A DNA stretch of 6,045 nt from Pseudomonas sp. Its GTDB lineage: Bacteria > Pseudomonadota > Gammaproteobacteria > Pseudomonadales > Pseudomonadaceae. Below are positions 1-6,022 of the stretch, piece after piece. Each line of letters begins with the position of its first letter. Position 1 is the first letter of the stretch. The notes beneath the pieces are model-generated. The model made no database searches. It had not been told where the DNA came from and saw only the letters and a list, made by a program, of their open reading frames with translations. Location of the stretch: positions 2,266-8,310 of the forward strand of contig DQGF01000584.1 in the NCBI GenBank assembly GCA_003525045.1, in the 5' to 3' direction. The position numbers were made by a program, and so were the translations under genes.

Positions 1-264
1 GCCGACGGCAGTAAGCTTTACCTCTTGCATGGCACGCTGTTCTTCGCCTCGACTACGCCTTTTCTTAACCAGTTCGATCCCGCCAACGACCCGTCCGTGG
101 TCACGATCGACTGTCGCCATTTGAACTTCGTTGACTACTCGGCCATCGCCGCGCTCAAGACCCTGCGTGAGCGCTACGACAAGGCGGGCAAGCATCTGCG
201 CGTGCTGCACTTGTCGGAACGCTGCAAGAAACTGCTCAAACGTGCGCGCGTGAATCACGACTGA
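1..264 (+). CDS. SulP-family anion transporter, C-terminal STAS domain (5' end outside window)
   Basis: Only the last 87 residues are present; the frame is open from base 1 and stops with TGA at 262-264. The visible part reads as a STAS domain, the cytoplasmic tail of SulP/SLC26 transporters (sulfate, bicarbonate or other inorganic anions): a beta strand (KLYLLHGTLFFAS), a segment resembling a phosphate-carrier loop, a hydrophobic strand (VVTIDCRHLNFVD), the conserved turn VDYSAIAAL at about residues 44-52 of the fragment, a helix (LKTLRERYDKAGKHL) and a last strand (LRVLHL). The turn corresponds to the D-S-S/T-G/A-x-x-x-L motif of STAS and anti-sigma-antagonist proteins. The membrane part lies upstream of the window, so the substrate cannot be judged. 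A free-standing STAS protein is possible, but the sequence looks most like the tail of a Pseudomonas SulP transporter. No start codon is claimed. Confidence 0.85.
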   Translation, partial: ADGSKLYLLHGTLFFASTTPFLNQFDPANDPSVVTIDCRHLNFVDYSAIAALKTLRERYDKAGKHLRVLHLSERCKKLLKRARVNHD

Positions 265-272
265 AATCAAAC

Positions 273-309
273 GGCAGGCGTGATGAAAATCCGCCTGCCT
301 GATTTTCAT
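273..309 (+). terminator. Overlapping inverted repeats after the SulP gene; possible weak terminator or alternative-fold element
   Basis: An 8-bp perfect stem (273-280 with 292-299) begins 9 bases after the SulP stop. The 11-base loop contains ATGAAAATC (283-291), which is perfectly complementary to GATTTTCAT at 301-309, just downstream of the stem. Either hairpin could form. With only one base between 299 and 301, a full pseudoknot of both looks sterically unlikely, so they are probably alternatives. The run after the GC-rich stem is only four T residues (303-306), so terminator strength is doubtful. The position between a stop codon and the next ribosome binding site fits a transcript end or attenuator-like structure. 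Confidence 0.4.
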
Positions 310-336
310 AACCTGCGGCGATGATCACTTGCCGCT

Positions 337-341
337 GGGAG
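337..341 (+). promoter_or_regulatory. Ribosome binding site that sets the D-aminoacylase start
   Basis: GGGAG lies 6 bases before the ATG at 348. The in-frame ATG at 321 lacks a comparable site and would add nine residues (MITCRWETD) ahead of the usual family N-terminus MKYDTLIRNA, so 348 is preferred. Confidence 0.75.
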
Positions 342-347
342 ACTGAC

Positions 348-1805
348 ATGAAGTACGACACGCTGATTCGTAACGCCTTGATCATCGATGGCAGCAATCG
401 CCCCGGTTATCCCGCCGACGTGGCGATCTTGAACGGCCGCATCGAGCGCATCGGCGACTTGCACGACGCCCGCGCCACTGAAGAAATCGACGCCGCAGGC
501 CGGGTGTTGGCGCCGGGCTTCATCGACGTACACACCCACGACGACACCGTAGTGATCCGCCAGCCGCAAATGCTGCCCAAGCTCACCCAGGGTGTGACCA
601 CGGTAATCGTCGGCAACTGCGGGATCAGCGCTTCACCGGTGAGTTTGCGCGGCGAGCCGCCGGACCCGATGAACCTGCTCGGTACGGCCGCTGCGTTTGT
701 TTATCCGACGTTCAGCGACTACCGCGCCGCCGTCGAAGCGGCGAACACCACGCTGAACGTAGCCGCGCTGGTCGGCCATACCGCGTTGCGCAGCAATCAC
801 CTCGACGACCTTTTTCGTACCGCTTCGCCTGAGGAAATCGGCGCGATGCGCGAACAGTTGCGTGAAAGCCTTGAGGCCGGTGCATTGGGCTTGTCCACAG
901 GTCTTGCGTATGCGAGCGCATTCTCGGCGTCCACCGATGAAGTGATGCAACTGACCGAAGAGCTGACCGCCTTCGGCGCGGTCTACACCACCCATTTGCG
1001 CAGCGAGTTCGAACCGGTGCTGGAGGCCATGGATGAGGCGTTCCAGATCGGCCGTCATGCGAAATCCCCGGTGATCATTTCCCACCTCAAATGTGCCGGC
1101 GCCGGTAACTGGGGGCGTAGTCCGCAAGTGCTGGCGTCCCTTGAGCAGGCGGCGAAAACCCATCCGGTGGGCTGCGACTGTTATCCCTACGCCGCCAGTT
1201 CATCGACCCTGGACCTCAAGCAAGTGACCAATGCCCATCGCATCACCATCACCTGGTCCACGCCGCACCCGGAGTTGGGCGGCCGCGACCTGATGGAAAT
1301 CGCCGCCGAGTGGGGCGTGCCGTTACTCGATGCCGCCCGCCGCCTGCAACCGGCCGGTGCGGTGTACTACGGCATGGACGAGGCCGATGTACGAAGAATC
1401 CTTGCGCATCCGCTGACAATGGTCGGCTCAGACGGATTGCCGGAAGACCCGTTTCCGCATCCACGCTTGTGGGGCGCATTCCCACGCGTGCTCGGGCATT
1501 TCAGTCGCGATGTCGGGCTGTTTCCGCTGCACACCGCCGTGCACAAGATGACTGGCTTGTCGGCGGCGCGATTCGGCTTGAAGGAACGTGGTGAAATCCG
1601 CGAAGGGCATTGGGCGGATCTGGTGTTGTTTGATCCTGTGACGATTCCCGATGTGGCGGACTTCAATGATCCGCAGCGAGCGGCGGAAGGGATTGATGGG
1701 GTATGGGTCAACGGTGTGTTGAGTTACAGCGAAGGGCAGGCGAACGGCAGAAGGGAAGGACGGTTTCTGGCGCGGGAAGGGGATTTTCGCACGGGCTTTC
1801 AATAA
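348..1805 (+). CDS. D-aminoacylase (N-acyl-D-amino-acid deacylase)
   Basis: The 485-residue protein is full length for the family. It belongs to the amidohydrolase superfamily and hydrolyses N-acyl-D-amino acids to the free D-amino acid plus carboxylate, in the cytoplasm. The expected metal and catalytic residues are all visible: H62 and H64 in FIDVHTHDD, C91 in VGNCGIS, H216 in TTHLRSE, H246 in ISHLKCAG and catalytic D362 in GSDGLPEDP. They match the H67/H69/C96/H220/H250/D366 set known from the Alcaligenes enzyme with a constant small offset. The bridging cysteine, where many amidohydrolases use carboxylated lysine, is a hallmark of D-aminoacylases. A small beta domain is formed by residues 1-55 and about 415-485 (GEIREGHWADLVLFDP). 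It lies 83 bp after the SulP gene and may or may not share its transcript. None of the frequent partners (RidA, D-threonine aldolase, RpiR regulator) is visible here. Side-chain preference cannot be read from the sequence. Confidence 0.93.
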   Translation: MKYDTLIRNALIIDGSNRPGYPADVAILNGRIERIGDLHDARATEEIDAAGRVLAPGFIDVHTHDDTVVIRQPQMLPKLTQGVTTVIVGNCGISASPVSLRGEPPDPMNLLGTAAAFVYPTFSDYRAAVEAANTTLNVAALVGHTALRSNHLDDLFRTASPEEIGAMREQLRESLEAGALGLSTGLAYASAFSASTDEVMQLTEELTAFGAVYTTHLRSEFEPVLEAMDEAFQIGRHAKSPVIISHLKCAGAGNWGRSPQVLASLEQAAKTHPVGCDCYPYAASSSTLDLKQVTNAHRITITWSTPHPELGGRDLMEIAAEWGVPLLDAARRLQPAGAVYYGMDEADVRRILAHPLTMVGSDGLPEDPFPHPRLWGAFPRVLGHFSRDVGLFPLHTAVHKMTGLSAARFGLKERGEIREGHWADLVLFDPVTIPDVADFNDPQRAAEGIDGVWVNGVLSYSEGQANGRREGRFLAREGDFRTGFQ

Positions 1806-1810
1806 TCGTG

Positions 1811-2013
1811 GTGACGTTAAAAAATTTGACCCAGACCTCTTTGAGCTGCTGCACATCTCGGCAGGCCGCAATGGTCGTTCAATGGAGGAAGAAGCTCGCT
1901 TCATTCTGACGCAGGCATTCAATCAGAACGATTGTGCAAGAGGTCTGGGGACTCGAATCAACAATCGGTTCAGAACCGAGGGTGGAGTTGAATTAGATCT
2001 GCCTACTCGATAG
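1811..2013 (+). pseudogene. Degenerate FitA-like ribbon-helix-helix antitoxin relic
   Basis: Translation from 1811 gives VTLKNL in one frame. After a break near 1828 the next frame continues DPDLFELLHISAGRNGRS, then MEEEARFILTQAFNQ, then GLGTRINNRF and GGVELDLP, ending at TAG 2011-2013. This pattern (basic N-terminal strand, RNGRSMEEEAR helix, G-L-G-x-R-I...F tail, GGVELxLP) is that of FitA/StbC-type antitoxins that pair with PIN-domain toxins. Restoring one G after 1828 would join VTLKNL to DPDL in a single frame. No good start codon or ribosome binding site precedes it: the relic begins 5 bases after the D-aminoacylase stop. The usual acidic C-terminal toxin-binding tail after ELDLP is cut short and no PIN toxin follows. 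The first methionine in the second frame (1881) would yield only 43 residues lacking the DNA-binding strand. I call it a non-functional remnant. A sequencing error could explain the frameshift but not the missing start and toxin. Confidence 0.65.
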
Positions 2014-2041
2014 AGCGGCATATTGGTTGTTTGTCATATCG

Positions 2042-2110
2042 CCATCGCGGGCAGGCCCGCTCCCACAGGTTCAATGAGTATCCTGTGGGAGCGGGATTGC
2101 CCGCGGATGG
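2042..2110. repeat. REP pair (BIME-like palindrome), GGGCAGGCCCGCTCCCACAG type
   Basis: Two 24-base arms, 2046-2069 and 2082-2105, are inverted copies with two mismatches and a 12-base centre. Flanking CCAT/ATGG extends the pairing with a one-base bulge. The GTGGGAGCGGG...GCCCGCG wording is typical of Pseudomonas REP sequences. It sits between the converging ends of the antitoxin relic and the chemoreceptor gene, where such a hairpin could act as a transcript end for both strands. From 2014 to 2041 I see nothing else. Confidence 0.9.
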
Positions 2111-2136
2111 ATCTGTCATTCACCACAGACTGAACG

Positions 2137-4056
2137 TCAGACCCGGAAGTGACTCACCATCATCTGCAACTGATTGCCCAACCGTGCCAGTTCAACACTG
2201 GACGCAGCCGTTTCGTCGCTGGCAGCAGCGGCCTGTTCGGACACGTCGCGCACGTTGATGATGCTGCGGCTGATCTCTTCGGCCACGGCGCTTTGCTGCT
2301 CGGCGGCGGCAGCGATCTGCTGGTTCATCGACTGGATGTTCGACACCGTGCGGGTGATGTTTTCCAGTGACACGCCGGCCTTGCGGGTCAGCGCCACGCT
2401 GCTGTCGGTCAGGGTGCGGCTGTTGTTCATCACGACCGAGACTTGTTGGGTGCCATTTTGCAGACCGGCCACCAGGCCTTCGATTTCTTCGGTGGATTTC
2501 TGGGTGCGTTGGGCCAGGCCGCGGACTTCGTCGGCCACCACGGCAAAACCGCGTCCGGCTTCACCAGCACGGGCCGCTTCGATGGCGGCGTTGAGTGCCA
2601 GCAAGTTGGTCTGATCGGCGACGGCTTTGATCACGTCCATGACACTGCCGATCTTGTCGCTTTCCTGTTGCAACACACTCATGGCTTCGGTCGAGCGCGC
2701 CACTTCACTGGCCAGGCGTTCGATCTGGGCGATGGCTTCGTTGACCACCTTGTCGCCTTCGCGAGCTTCGCCGTCAGCCGCAGCAGCTGCCTGGGAGGCT
2801 TGTTCGGCGTTGCGCGCGACTTCCTGCACTGTCGCCGTCATCTCGTGCATGGCCGTGGCCACCTGATCGGTCTCGATCTTCTGACTGTTGACCCCGGCGC
2901 TGGTTTGCTCGGTCACGGCCGACAACTCTTCGGCGGCGCTGGTAATCTGGGCGACGCCATCGCGAATGCCGCTGATCAAATCGCGCAGGGTGACGCCCAT
3001 GCGCGCAATGCCTTGCTGCAATACGCCGAGTTCGTCGCGGCGAGTCACCTTGACGTCATGGGACAGGTCGCCGCTGGCGATGCGCTCGACCACTGCCAGG
3101 GTGTCGCGCAACGGGCCGGTGATCTGGCGGGTGATGATAACGGCAGCGATGATGCCCACCAACAACGCCAGCAGCGTACTGATCAGTTGCAGGGTGCGGG
3201 CCTGGGCGCTTTCGGCGTCACGGCGGTCGAGCTGAAGCTGATACAGCTGATCACTCAGGGACACGATGGCGGCGCCCTGTTCGGTCATTTCCTTGCGCGC
3301 CTGGACCGCGTCGTTGCTGGCGTTTTTATAAGCCTGCAAGGCACTGCGATAGTTGCTCAGCGCGGTTTCCAGTTGCCGCAGGGCGTCTGGCTGAGTCTCG
3401 GCGAAATGCGCGCTCAGTGACTGCAGGCCGGCAATCGCCGTATCTAGTTGGCCGACGGCTCTTTGCTCGGTTTCGGCATTAGTGGTGGCGGTGTAGCCGC
3501 GCACTTCGTAGCGGGCCATCATGAACGCTTCTTTGGCGACCGTGATGGCCTGGAATTGTTCGAAGCGTTGCTCGCTCAGAGGCATTTGCTGCACGCCAAT
3601 GTTGATGGCGTCGATCAGCTTGCTGGCGGTTTCGGCGTTGGTGCCCATAACGTCGCGGGCGCTGTTACCGGTGCGGTAGGCGCTGCGCATTTTGTTCAGG
3701 GAAGTCTTGTAAGCCGCGATAACGGCGCCTTGTTCCTTGAGCAGCTTGAGGTTTTCCGGGCTCTTGAATTTTGCCAGCAGCGCTTGTTGCTGGGCGGAGA
3801 ACGCGTCAAGGGTGGTCTGTACGTTTTGCGCGGCGGTTTCGTCGCCGTTGGTCAGCATGTATTGCAGACGAACCACGCGCAGTTTGGTCAGGCCGGCATT
3901 GAGCTGGGTGATGTCGCTCATCCAGTTGCTGCGGTCAATCAAACCGCCCAGGCTGGTCCAGCCGGTCAGGGCGAGGACGCAGGTCAGTGCCAGGACCAGG
4001 CCGAATCCCAGGCCCAGTTTCAGGTTCACGCTGATATTGCCAAACCAGCTATTCAT
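2137..4056 (-). CDS. Methyl-accepting chemotaxis protein with HBM sensor, McpS-like
   Basis: A 639-residue inner-membrane chemoreceptor. Order of parts: TM1 at about 12-33; periplasmic all-helical sensor at about 34-285; TM2 at about 289-308; HAMP at about 309-361 (ITRQITGPL...ASGDLSHDV...RRDELGVL); cytoplasmic methyl-accepting and signalling domain to the end. The hairpin tip carries the invariant [16 protein letters not shown] motif at about 493-508, which binds CheA and CheW. Length, N-terminus ([20 protein letters not shown]) and sensor pattern match P. putida McpS as I remember it. McpS has a helical bimodular (HBM) domain and senses TCA-cycle acids such as malate and succinate. R60, R63, Y236 and R254 fall at positions I recall as ligand contacts in McpS. 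Organic-acid sensing is therefore likely but inferred; the paralogue McpQ (citrate) shows that ligands vary. There is no C-terminal CheR-tethering pentapeptide. The start is set by a GGAGGAA site; the frame extends upstream to 4203 without ribosome-binding support. Confidence 0.93.
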   Translation of the reverse strand: MNSWFGNISVNLKLGLGFGLVLALTCVLALTGWTSLGGLIDRSNWMSDITQLNAGLTKLRVVRLQYMLTNGDETAAQNVQTTLDAFSAQQQALLAKFKSPENLKLLKEQGAVIAAYKTSLNKMRSAYRTGNSARDVMGTNAETASKLIDAINIGVQQMPLSEQRFEQFQAITVAKEAFMMARYEVRGYTATTNAETEQRAVGQLDTAIAGLQSLSAHFAETQPDALRQLETALSNYRSALQAYKNASNDAVQARKEMTEQGAAIVSLSDQLYQLQLDRRDAESAQARTLQLISTLLALLVGIIAAVIITRQITGPLRDTLAVVERIASGDLSHDVKVTRRDELGVLQQGIARMGVTLRDLISGIRDGVAQITSAAEELSAVTEQTSAGVNSQKIETDQVATAMHEMTATVQEVARNAEQASQAAAAADGEAREGDKVVNEAIAQIERLASEVARSTEAMSVLQQESDKIGSVMDVIKAVADQTNLLALNAAIEAARAGEAGRGFAVVADEVRGLAQRTQKSTEEIEGLVAGLQNGTQQVSVVMNNSRTLTDSSVALTRKAGVSLENITRTVSNIQSMNQQIAAAAEQQSAVAEEISRSIINVRDVSEQAAAASDETAASSVELARLGNQLQMMVSHFRV

Positions 4057-4060
4057 CAAA

Positions 4061-4067
4061 TTCCTCC
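4061..4067 (-). promoter_or_regulatory. Strong ribosome binding site of the chemoreceptor gene
   Basis: Read on the minus strand, GGAGGAA lies 4 bases (GGAGG core 6 bases) before the ATG at 4056-4054. It fixes the start at MNSWF rather than the longer in-frame ATG at 4203, which lies inside the REP palindrome and upstream of the predicted FliA promoter. Confidence 0.85.
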
Positions 4068-4145
4068 AGGAACGTTGTGTTTCTTGATCGTCGGTTGGCT
4101 GGAAGATTGTTGTTTTTGGGAGCCAGCAAGGTAGGTCGCAGGTCT

Positions 4146-4172
4146 GTATCGGCAGCAAGGCTGGGAACTGAA
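4146..4172 (-). promoter_or_regulatory. FliA (sigma-28) type promoter for the chemoreceptor
   Basis: On the minus strand the -10 element GCCGATAC (4153-4146) matches seven of eight bases of the flagellar consensus GCCGATAA. Eleven bases upstream is TTCAGTTC (4172-4165), matching five of eight bases of TAAAGTTT. The 11-base spacer is the standard one. Transcription would start near 4139, giving a leader of about 80 bases. Chemoreceptor genes are classic sigma-28 targets, which supports the call; no start-site data are available here. Confidence 0.6.
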
Positions 4173-4177
4173 GAAAG

Positions 4178-4266
4178 ATCAAAAGATCGCAGCCTCGTTT
4201 CACTCGTCAGCTCCTACAGGAGTGCGCGTTCCAATGTGGAGCTGCCGCAGGCTGCGATCTTTTGAT
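4178..4266. repeat. Long REP-type palindrome, GATCGCAGCC/CAGCTCCTACA family
   Basis: The outer arms ATCAAAAGATCGCAGCCT (4178-4195) and its exact inverse (4249-4266) form an 18-bp perfect stem. Further in, CAGCTCCTACA (4208-4218) pairs with TGTGGAGCTG (4235-4244) apart from one extra base, and CTCC/GGAG (4211-4222) could form a small internal hairpin. The wording is that of a common Pseudomonas intergenic repeat, different from the two GTGGGAGCG elements in this window. It lies between two divergent promoter regions and would insulate them or roadblock stray transcripts. Confidence 0.85.
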
Positions 4267-4273
4267 GTTGTTC

Positions 4274-4300
4274 TTAAGCTTTTTTTCACAATCGTTTCAC
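4274..4300 (+). promoter_or_regulatory. ColR-type response-regulator box upstream of the phosphatase operon
   Basis: Bases 4274-4289 (TTAAGCTTTTTTTCAC) match every defined position of the ColR consensus as I recall it for P. putida: YYNA(C/G)NNYTTTTTCAC. A second TTTCAC at 4295-4300 follows the first (4284-4289) at 11-bp spacing, the helical repeat typical of OmpR-family dimers. The site lies 76 bases before the preferred start of the histidine phosphatase. The overlapping CTTAAG (4273-4278) resembles a PmrA half-site, so PmrA is the main alternative. I cannot identify a clear -10; CTACCCT near 4322-4328 is a weak candidate that would suit a start codon at 4376. Confidence 0.6.
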
Positions 4301-4375
4301 TCCCAGCCAACGTCCCCCTCTCTACCCTCGCGGCATCGAATGAAAGTGACGCATGCCGGCGCGAGGCGGCTTGAT

Positions 4376-5044
4376 GTGGAATTGAGACTGAGTCTGTTCG
4401 GGATTAAACGCTCGCTCGATCTGAGCCGTTTGGCCCGCTATCGCAACGCCGTGGTGCTGGCCTCGGCGCTGCTGGTGATCCCGTTGACGGTATTGCTGTT
4501 GCGACCCGCCGCCGTGCCGGACCTGGCCCACGGTAATGTGGCCGGCGCCCGCGCGTTGGCGGCCGGCTGGGCCAAAGGTGACATGATCGTGCTAGTGCGC
4601 CATGTCGAGCGCTGCGATCACTCCCCGGCAGCCTGCCTGAGCGGCAACGATGGCATCACCGCTCGCTCTCGCAGCGTGGCGGTGGCGCTCGGTGCACAGT
4701 TCGAGCAACTGGGCTTGAACAAGGCCGACATCTACAACAGCCCGGTCATCCGGACAGCGCAGACCGCCGGCTATATGTTCAACAAGGTCAGTTTCGATGA
4801 CGACTGGTTGATCAATTGCAAGGGCACCATGTTGCGTGACGCCCTCGCGCACAAAGTGGCCGGACGCAATCTGATTCTGGTAACCCACAGCGAATGCATG
4901 TCGCAACTCCTCAAAGACCTCAAGTTGCCAAGCTCAACCCTGGGTTACGGCGCTTCCTTGTTCATTTCGGCCGAAACGTTACAGGCACCGCGCATGCTCG
5001 GTTTCATCGAAGCCTCGGACTGGCGCTCGGTGACCACTGAATGA
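4376..5044 (+). CDS. Membrane-anchored histidine phosphatase (phosphoglycerate-mutase fold, Ais-like)
   Basis: A 222-residue protein with a short cytoplasmic N-terminus, one membrane span at about 24-43 (VVLASALLVIPLTVLLL) and a domain predicted to lie in the periplasm. Histidine-phosphatase motifs: catalytic H76 in LVRHVERC (RHVE instead of the usual RHGE), R126 in SPVIRTAQTAGYM, and the second active-site histidine H171 in LVTHSECM. Four cysteines (C80, C87, C148, C174) all fall in the predicted periplasmic part and could form disulfides. Ais/PmrG relatives act on phosphate groups of lipopolysaccharide core or lipid A; that role is inferred here from the anchor, the PAP2 partner and the ColR-like site. 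Start: GTG 4376 has GAGGCGG 6 bases ahead and gives VELRLSLFGIKRS, the family-like N-terminus. ATG 4340 is an alternative without a visible ribosome binding site, and ATG 4262 lies before the ColR-like box. The stop overlaps the next start by ATGA. Confidence 0.85.
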   Translation: MELRLSLFGIKRSLDLSRLARYRNAVVLASALLVIPLTVLLLRPAAVPDLAHGNVAGARALAAGWAKGDMIVLVRHVERCDHSPAACLSGNDGITARSRSVAVALGAQFEQLGLNKADIYNSPVIRTAQTAGYMFNKVSFDDDWLINCKGTMLRDALAHKVAGRNLILVTHSECMSQLLKDLKLPSSTLGYGASLFISAETLQAPRMLGFIEASDWRSVTTE

Positions 5045-5904
5045 ATTCACTTTCTCGATCAGGGCGCTCAATGCTGACTTCCTCCCGTTTGCGTTTTTAC
5101 TGGGTTAACTTCGGTATACCGCTGGCCTGTGCGGTCGTGGTTTTCCTGATGTTCGACCTGACCAGAATCGACATCGCCTTCAACGATCTTTTTTATGATC
5201 CGGTCACGCAGACGTTCCCGTTGGACCATGTTCATCTGTTTGAAAAGATCACCCATAAATGGGCGCGAATCATCCCGAACTGGACCGGCGAGATAGCCAT
5301 CGTCGGCGCCTTGTTGTCATTTCTCTGGCCGCGTCTGAAGGCTGAAAAGCATTCGAAAATCATCGCGTTCCTGGAAACGATCAAGGTCGCCCCGGTACTC
5401 CGGTTTGCCAGCAAGCACCGCCGTGATTTCCTTTATGTGGTGTTCGCGTTTTCCATCAGCACGGGCGTCATCCACTACCTCAAGGGCCATACCAGTGTGT
5501 ATTGCCCGATCGAAACGACTCAGTACGGGGGCAAAATTGAACACAAGGAGTGGTACCAGAATTTCGATCTGCTGAAAGTTGCAGGCAGTGGTCGTTGCTG
5601 GCCGGGCGGTCACGCTTCGGGTGGCTTTACCATGCTGGCGTTGTACTTCGTCGCGCGCCGCTACCGCTGGCGTTATTCGAAAGCGCTGATGTACGGCTCG
5701 CTGGCGCTCGGTTTCGTCTACGGCACGACACGGGTTCTGCAAGGCTGGCACTACATGTCCCACACCTTTTGGGCCGGGATCTTCGTGTGGTTGGCATGTT
5801 TGCTGACGGCGCTGGCGTTTTATGGGCGAGCGCGGCTGGAGTTGCCGGTTTTGCAAAAGCAGGAAGAACCGGTGTTAGTGGCTCAGCCCCAGCCTGCCAA
5901 TTGA
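5041..5904 (+). CDS. PAP2-family membrane phosphatase (PAP2_like_5/COG3907 type)
   Basis: A 287-residue polytopic membrane protein with hydrophobic spans at about 22-40, 84-97, 130-147, 193-206, 213-229 and 242-261. PAP2 signatures are present but divergent: C1 is K148-x6-C155-P156 (arginine replaced by cysteine), C2 is PGGHAS with H191, and C3 is T230-R231-x5-H237 followed by H241 where most families have aspartate. The GRCWPGGHASGGF and RGxHxxSHTxW-like pattern is, as I recall, normal for COG3907, so the enzyme is probably active through H191, H237 and R231. C155 and C186 flank the active site on the presumed periplasmic face and may pair. Such enzymes remove phosphate from lipids (undecaprenyl diphosphate, lipid A or phosphatidic acid type); the substrate is unknown. 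It overlaps the histidine phosphatase by four bases (ATGA), implying translational coupling. ATG 5071 has a better ribosome binding site (AGGG at 5061-5064) and would give 277 residues. Confidence 0.88.
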   Translation: MNSLSRSGRSMLTSSRLRFYWVNFGIPLACAVVVFLMFDLTRIDIAFNDLFYDPVTQTFPLDHVHLFEKITHKWARIIPNWTGEIAIVGALLSFLWPRLKAEKHSKIIAFLETIKVAPVLRFASKHRRDFLYVVFAFSISTGVIHYLKGHTSVYCPIETTQYGGKIEHKEWYQNFDLLKVAGSGRCWPGGHASGGFTMLALYFVARRYRWRYSKALMYGSLALGFVYGTTRVLQGWHYMSHTFWAGIFVWLACLLTALAFYGRARLELPVLQKQEEPVLVAQPQPAN

Positions 5905-5932
5905 AATGGATTTTTTGTGGTCCGGGATTAAA

Positions 5933-6022
5933 TGTGGGAGCGAGCCTGCTCGCGAAGGCGGTGGGTCAGTCGACATCTCTATCGACTGGTCGGCCGTCAT
6001 CGCGAGCAAGCTCGTTCCCACA
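5933..6022. repeat. REP pair (BIME), TGTGGGAGCGAGCCTGCTCGCGA type
   Basis: Two 23-base arms, 5933-5955 and 6000-6022, are inverted copies with two mismatches. An inner 7-bp stem CAGTCGA/TCGACTG (5967-5973, 5982-5988) with an 8-base loop fills the centre. This is the standard Pseudomonas fluorescens-type paired REP. It begins 28 bases after the PAP2 stop and is the only transcript-end-like structure seen for the phosphatase operon; no GC stem followed by a U-run is visible. From 6023 to the window end I see no gene. Confidence 0.92.

Noticed and set aside
633..1163. Minus-strand open frame of 176 codons inside the D-aminoacylase gene
   Set aside because: It is fully contained in a gene with all catalytic residues in place; the antisense translation shows no recognisable domain.
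1703..1909. Plus-strand open frame across the D-aminoacylase 3' end and the antitoxin relic
   Set aside because: It is out of frame with the D-aminoacylase, and only its short VTLKNL part has meaning, as the first piece of the frameshifted antitoxin.
2031..2258. Plus-strand 75-codon open frame over the REP pair and chemoreceptor 3' end
   Set aside because: It is made of the REP palindrome plus antisense chemoreceptor sequence, with no ribosome binding site and no recognisable protein.
2443..4134. Long plus-strand open frames (2443-3420 and 3448-4134) opposite the chemoreceptor
   Set aside because: They are antisense shadows of a GC-rich coding gene: low-complexity His/Gly/Ala translations, no family motifs, no ribosome binding sites, and a well-supported gene on the other strand.
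4057..4203. N-terminal extension of the chemoreceptor from the upstream ATG
   Set aside because: It would place the start upstream of the FliA-type promoter; the strong GGAGGAA site and the family N-terminus MNSWF fix the start at 4056.
4262..4375. N-terminal extension of the histidine phosphatase from ATG 4262
   Set aside because: The start lies in the arm of the REP palindrome and upstream of the ColR-like box, has no ribosome binding site, and adds a low-complexity Ser/Phe/Pro stretch not expected for the family.
2042..6022. Interspersed palindromes considered as a CRISPR array or as insertion-sequence ends
   Set aside because: They are not regularly spaced direct repeats, have no spacers of constant length, and flank no transposase or target duplication.
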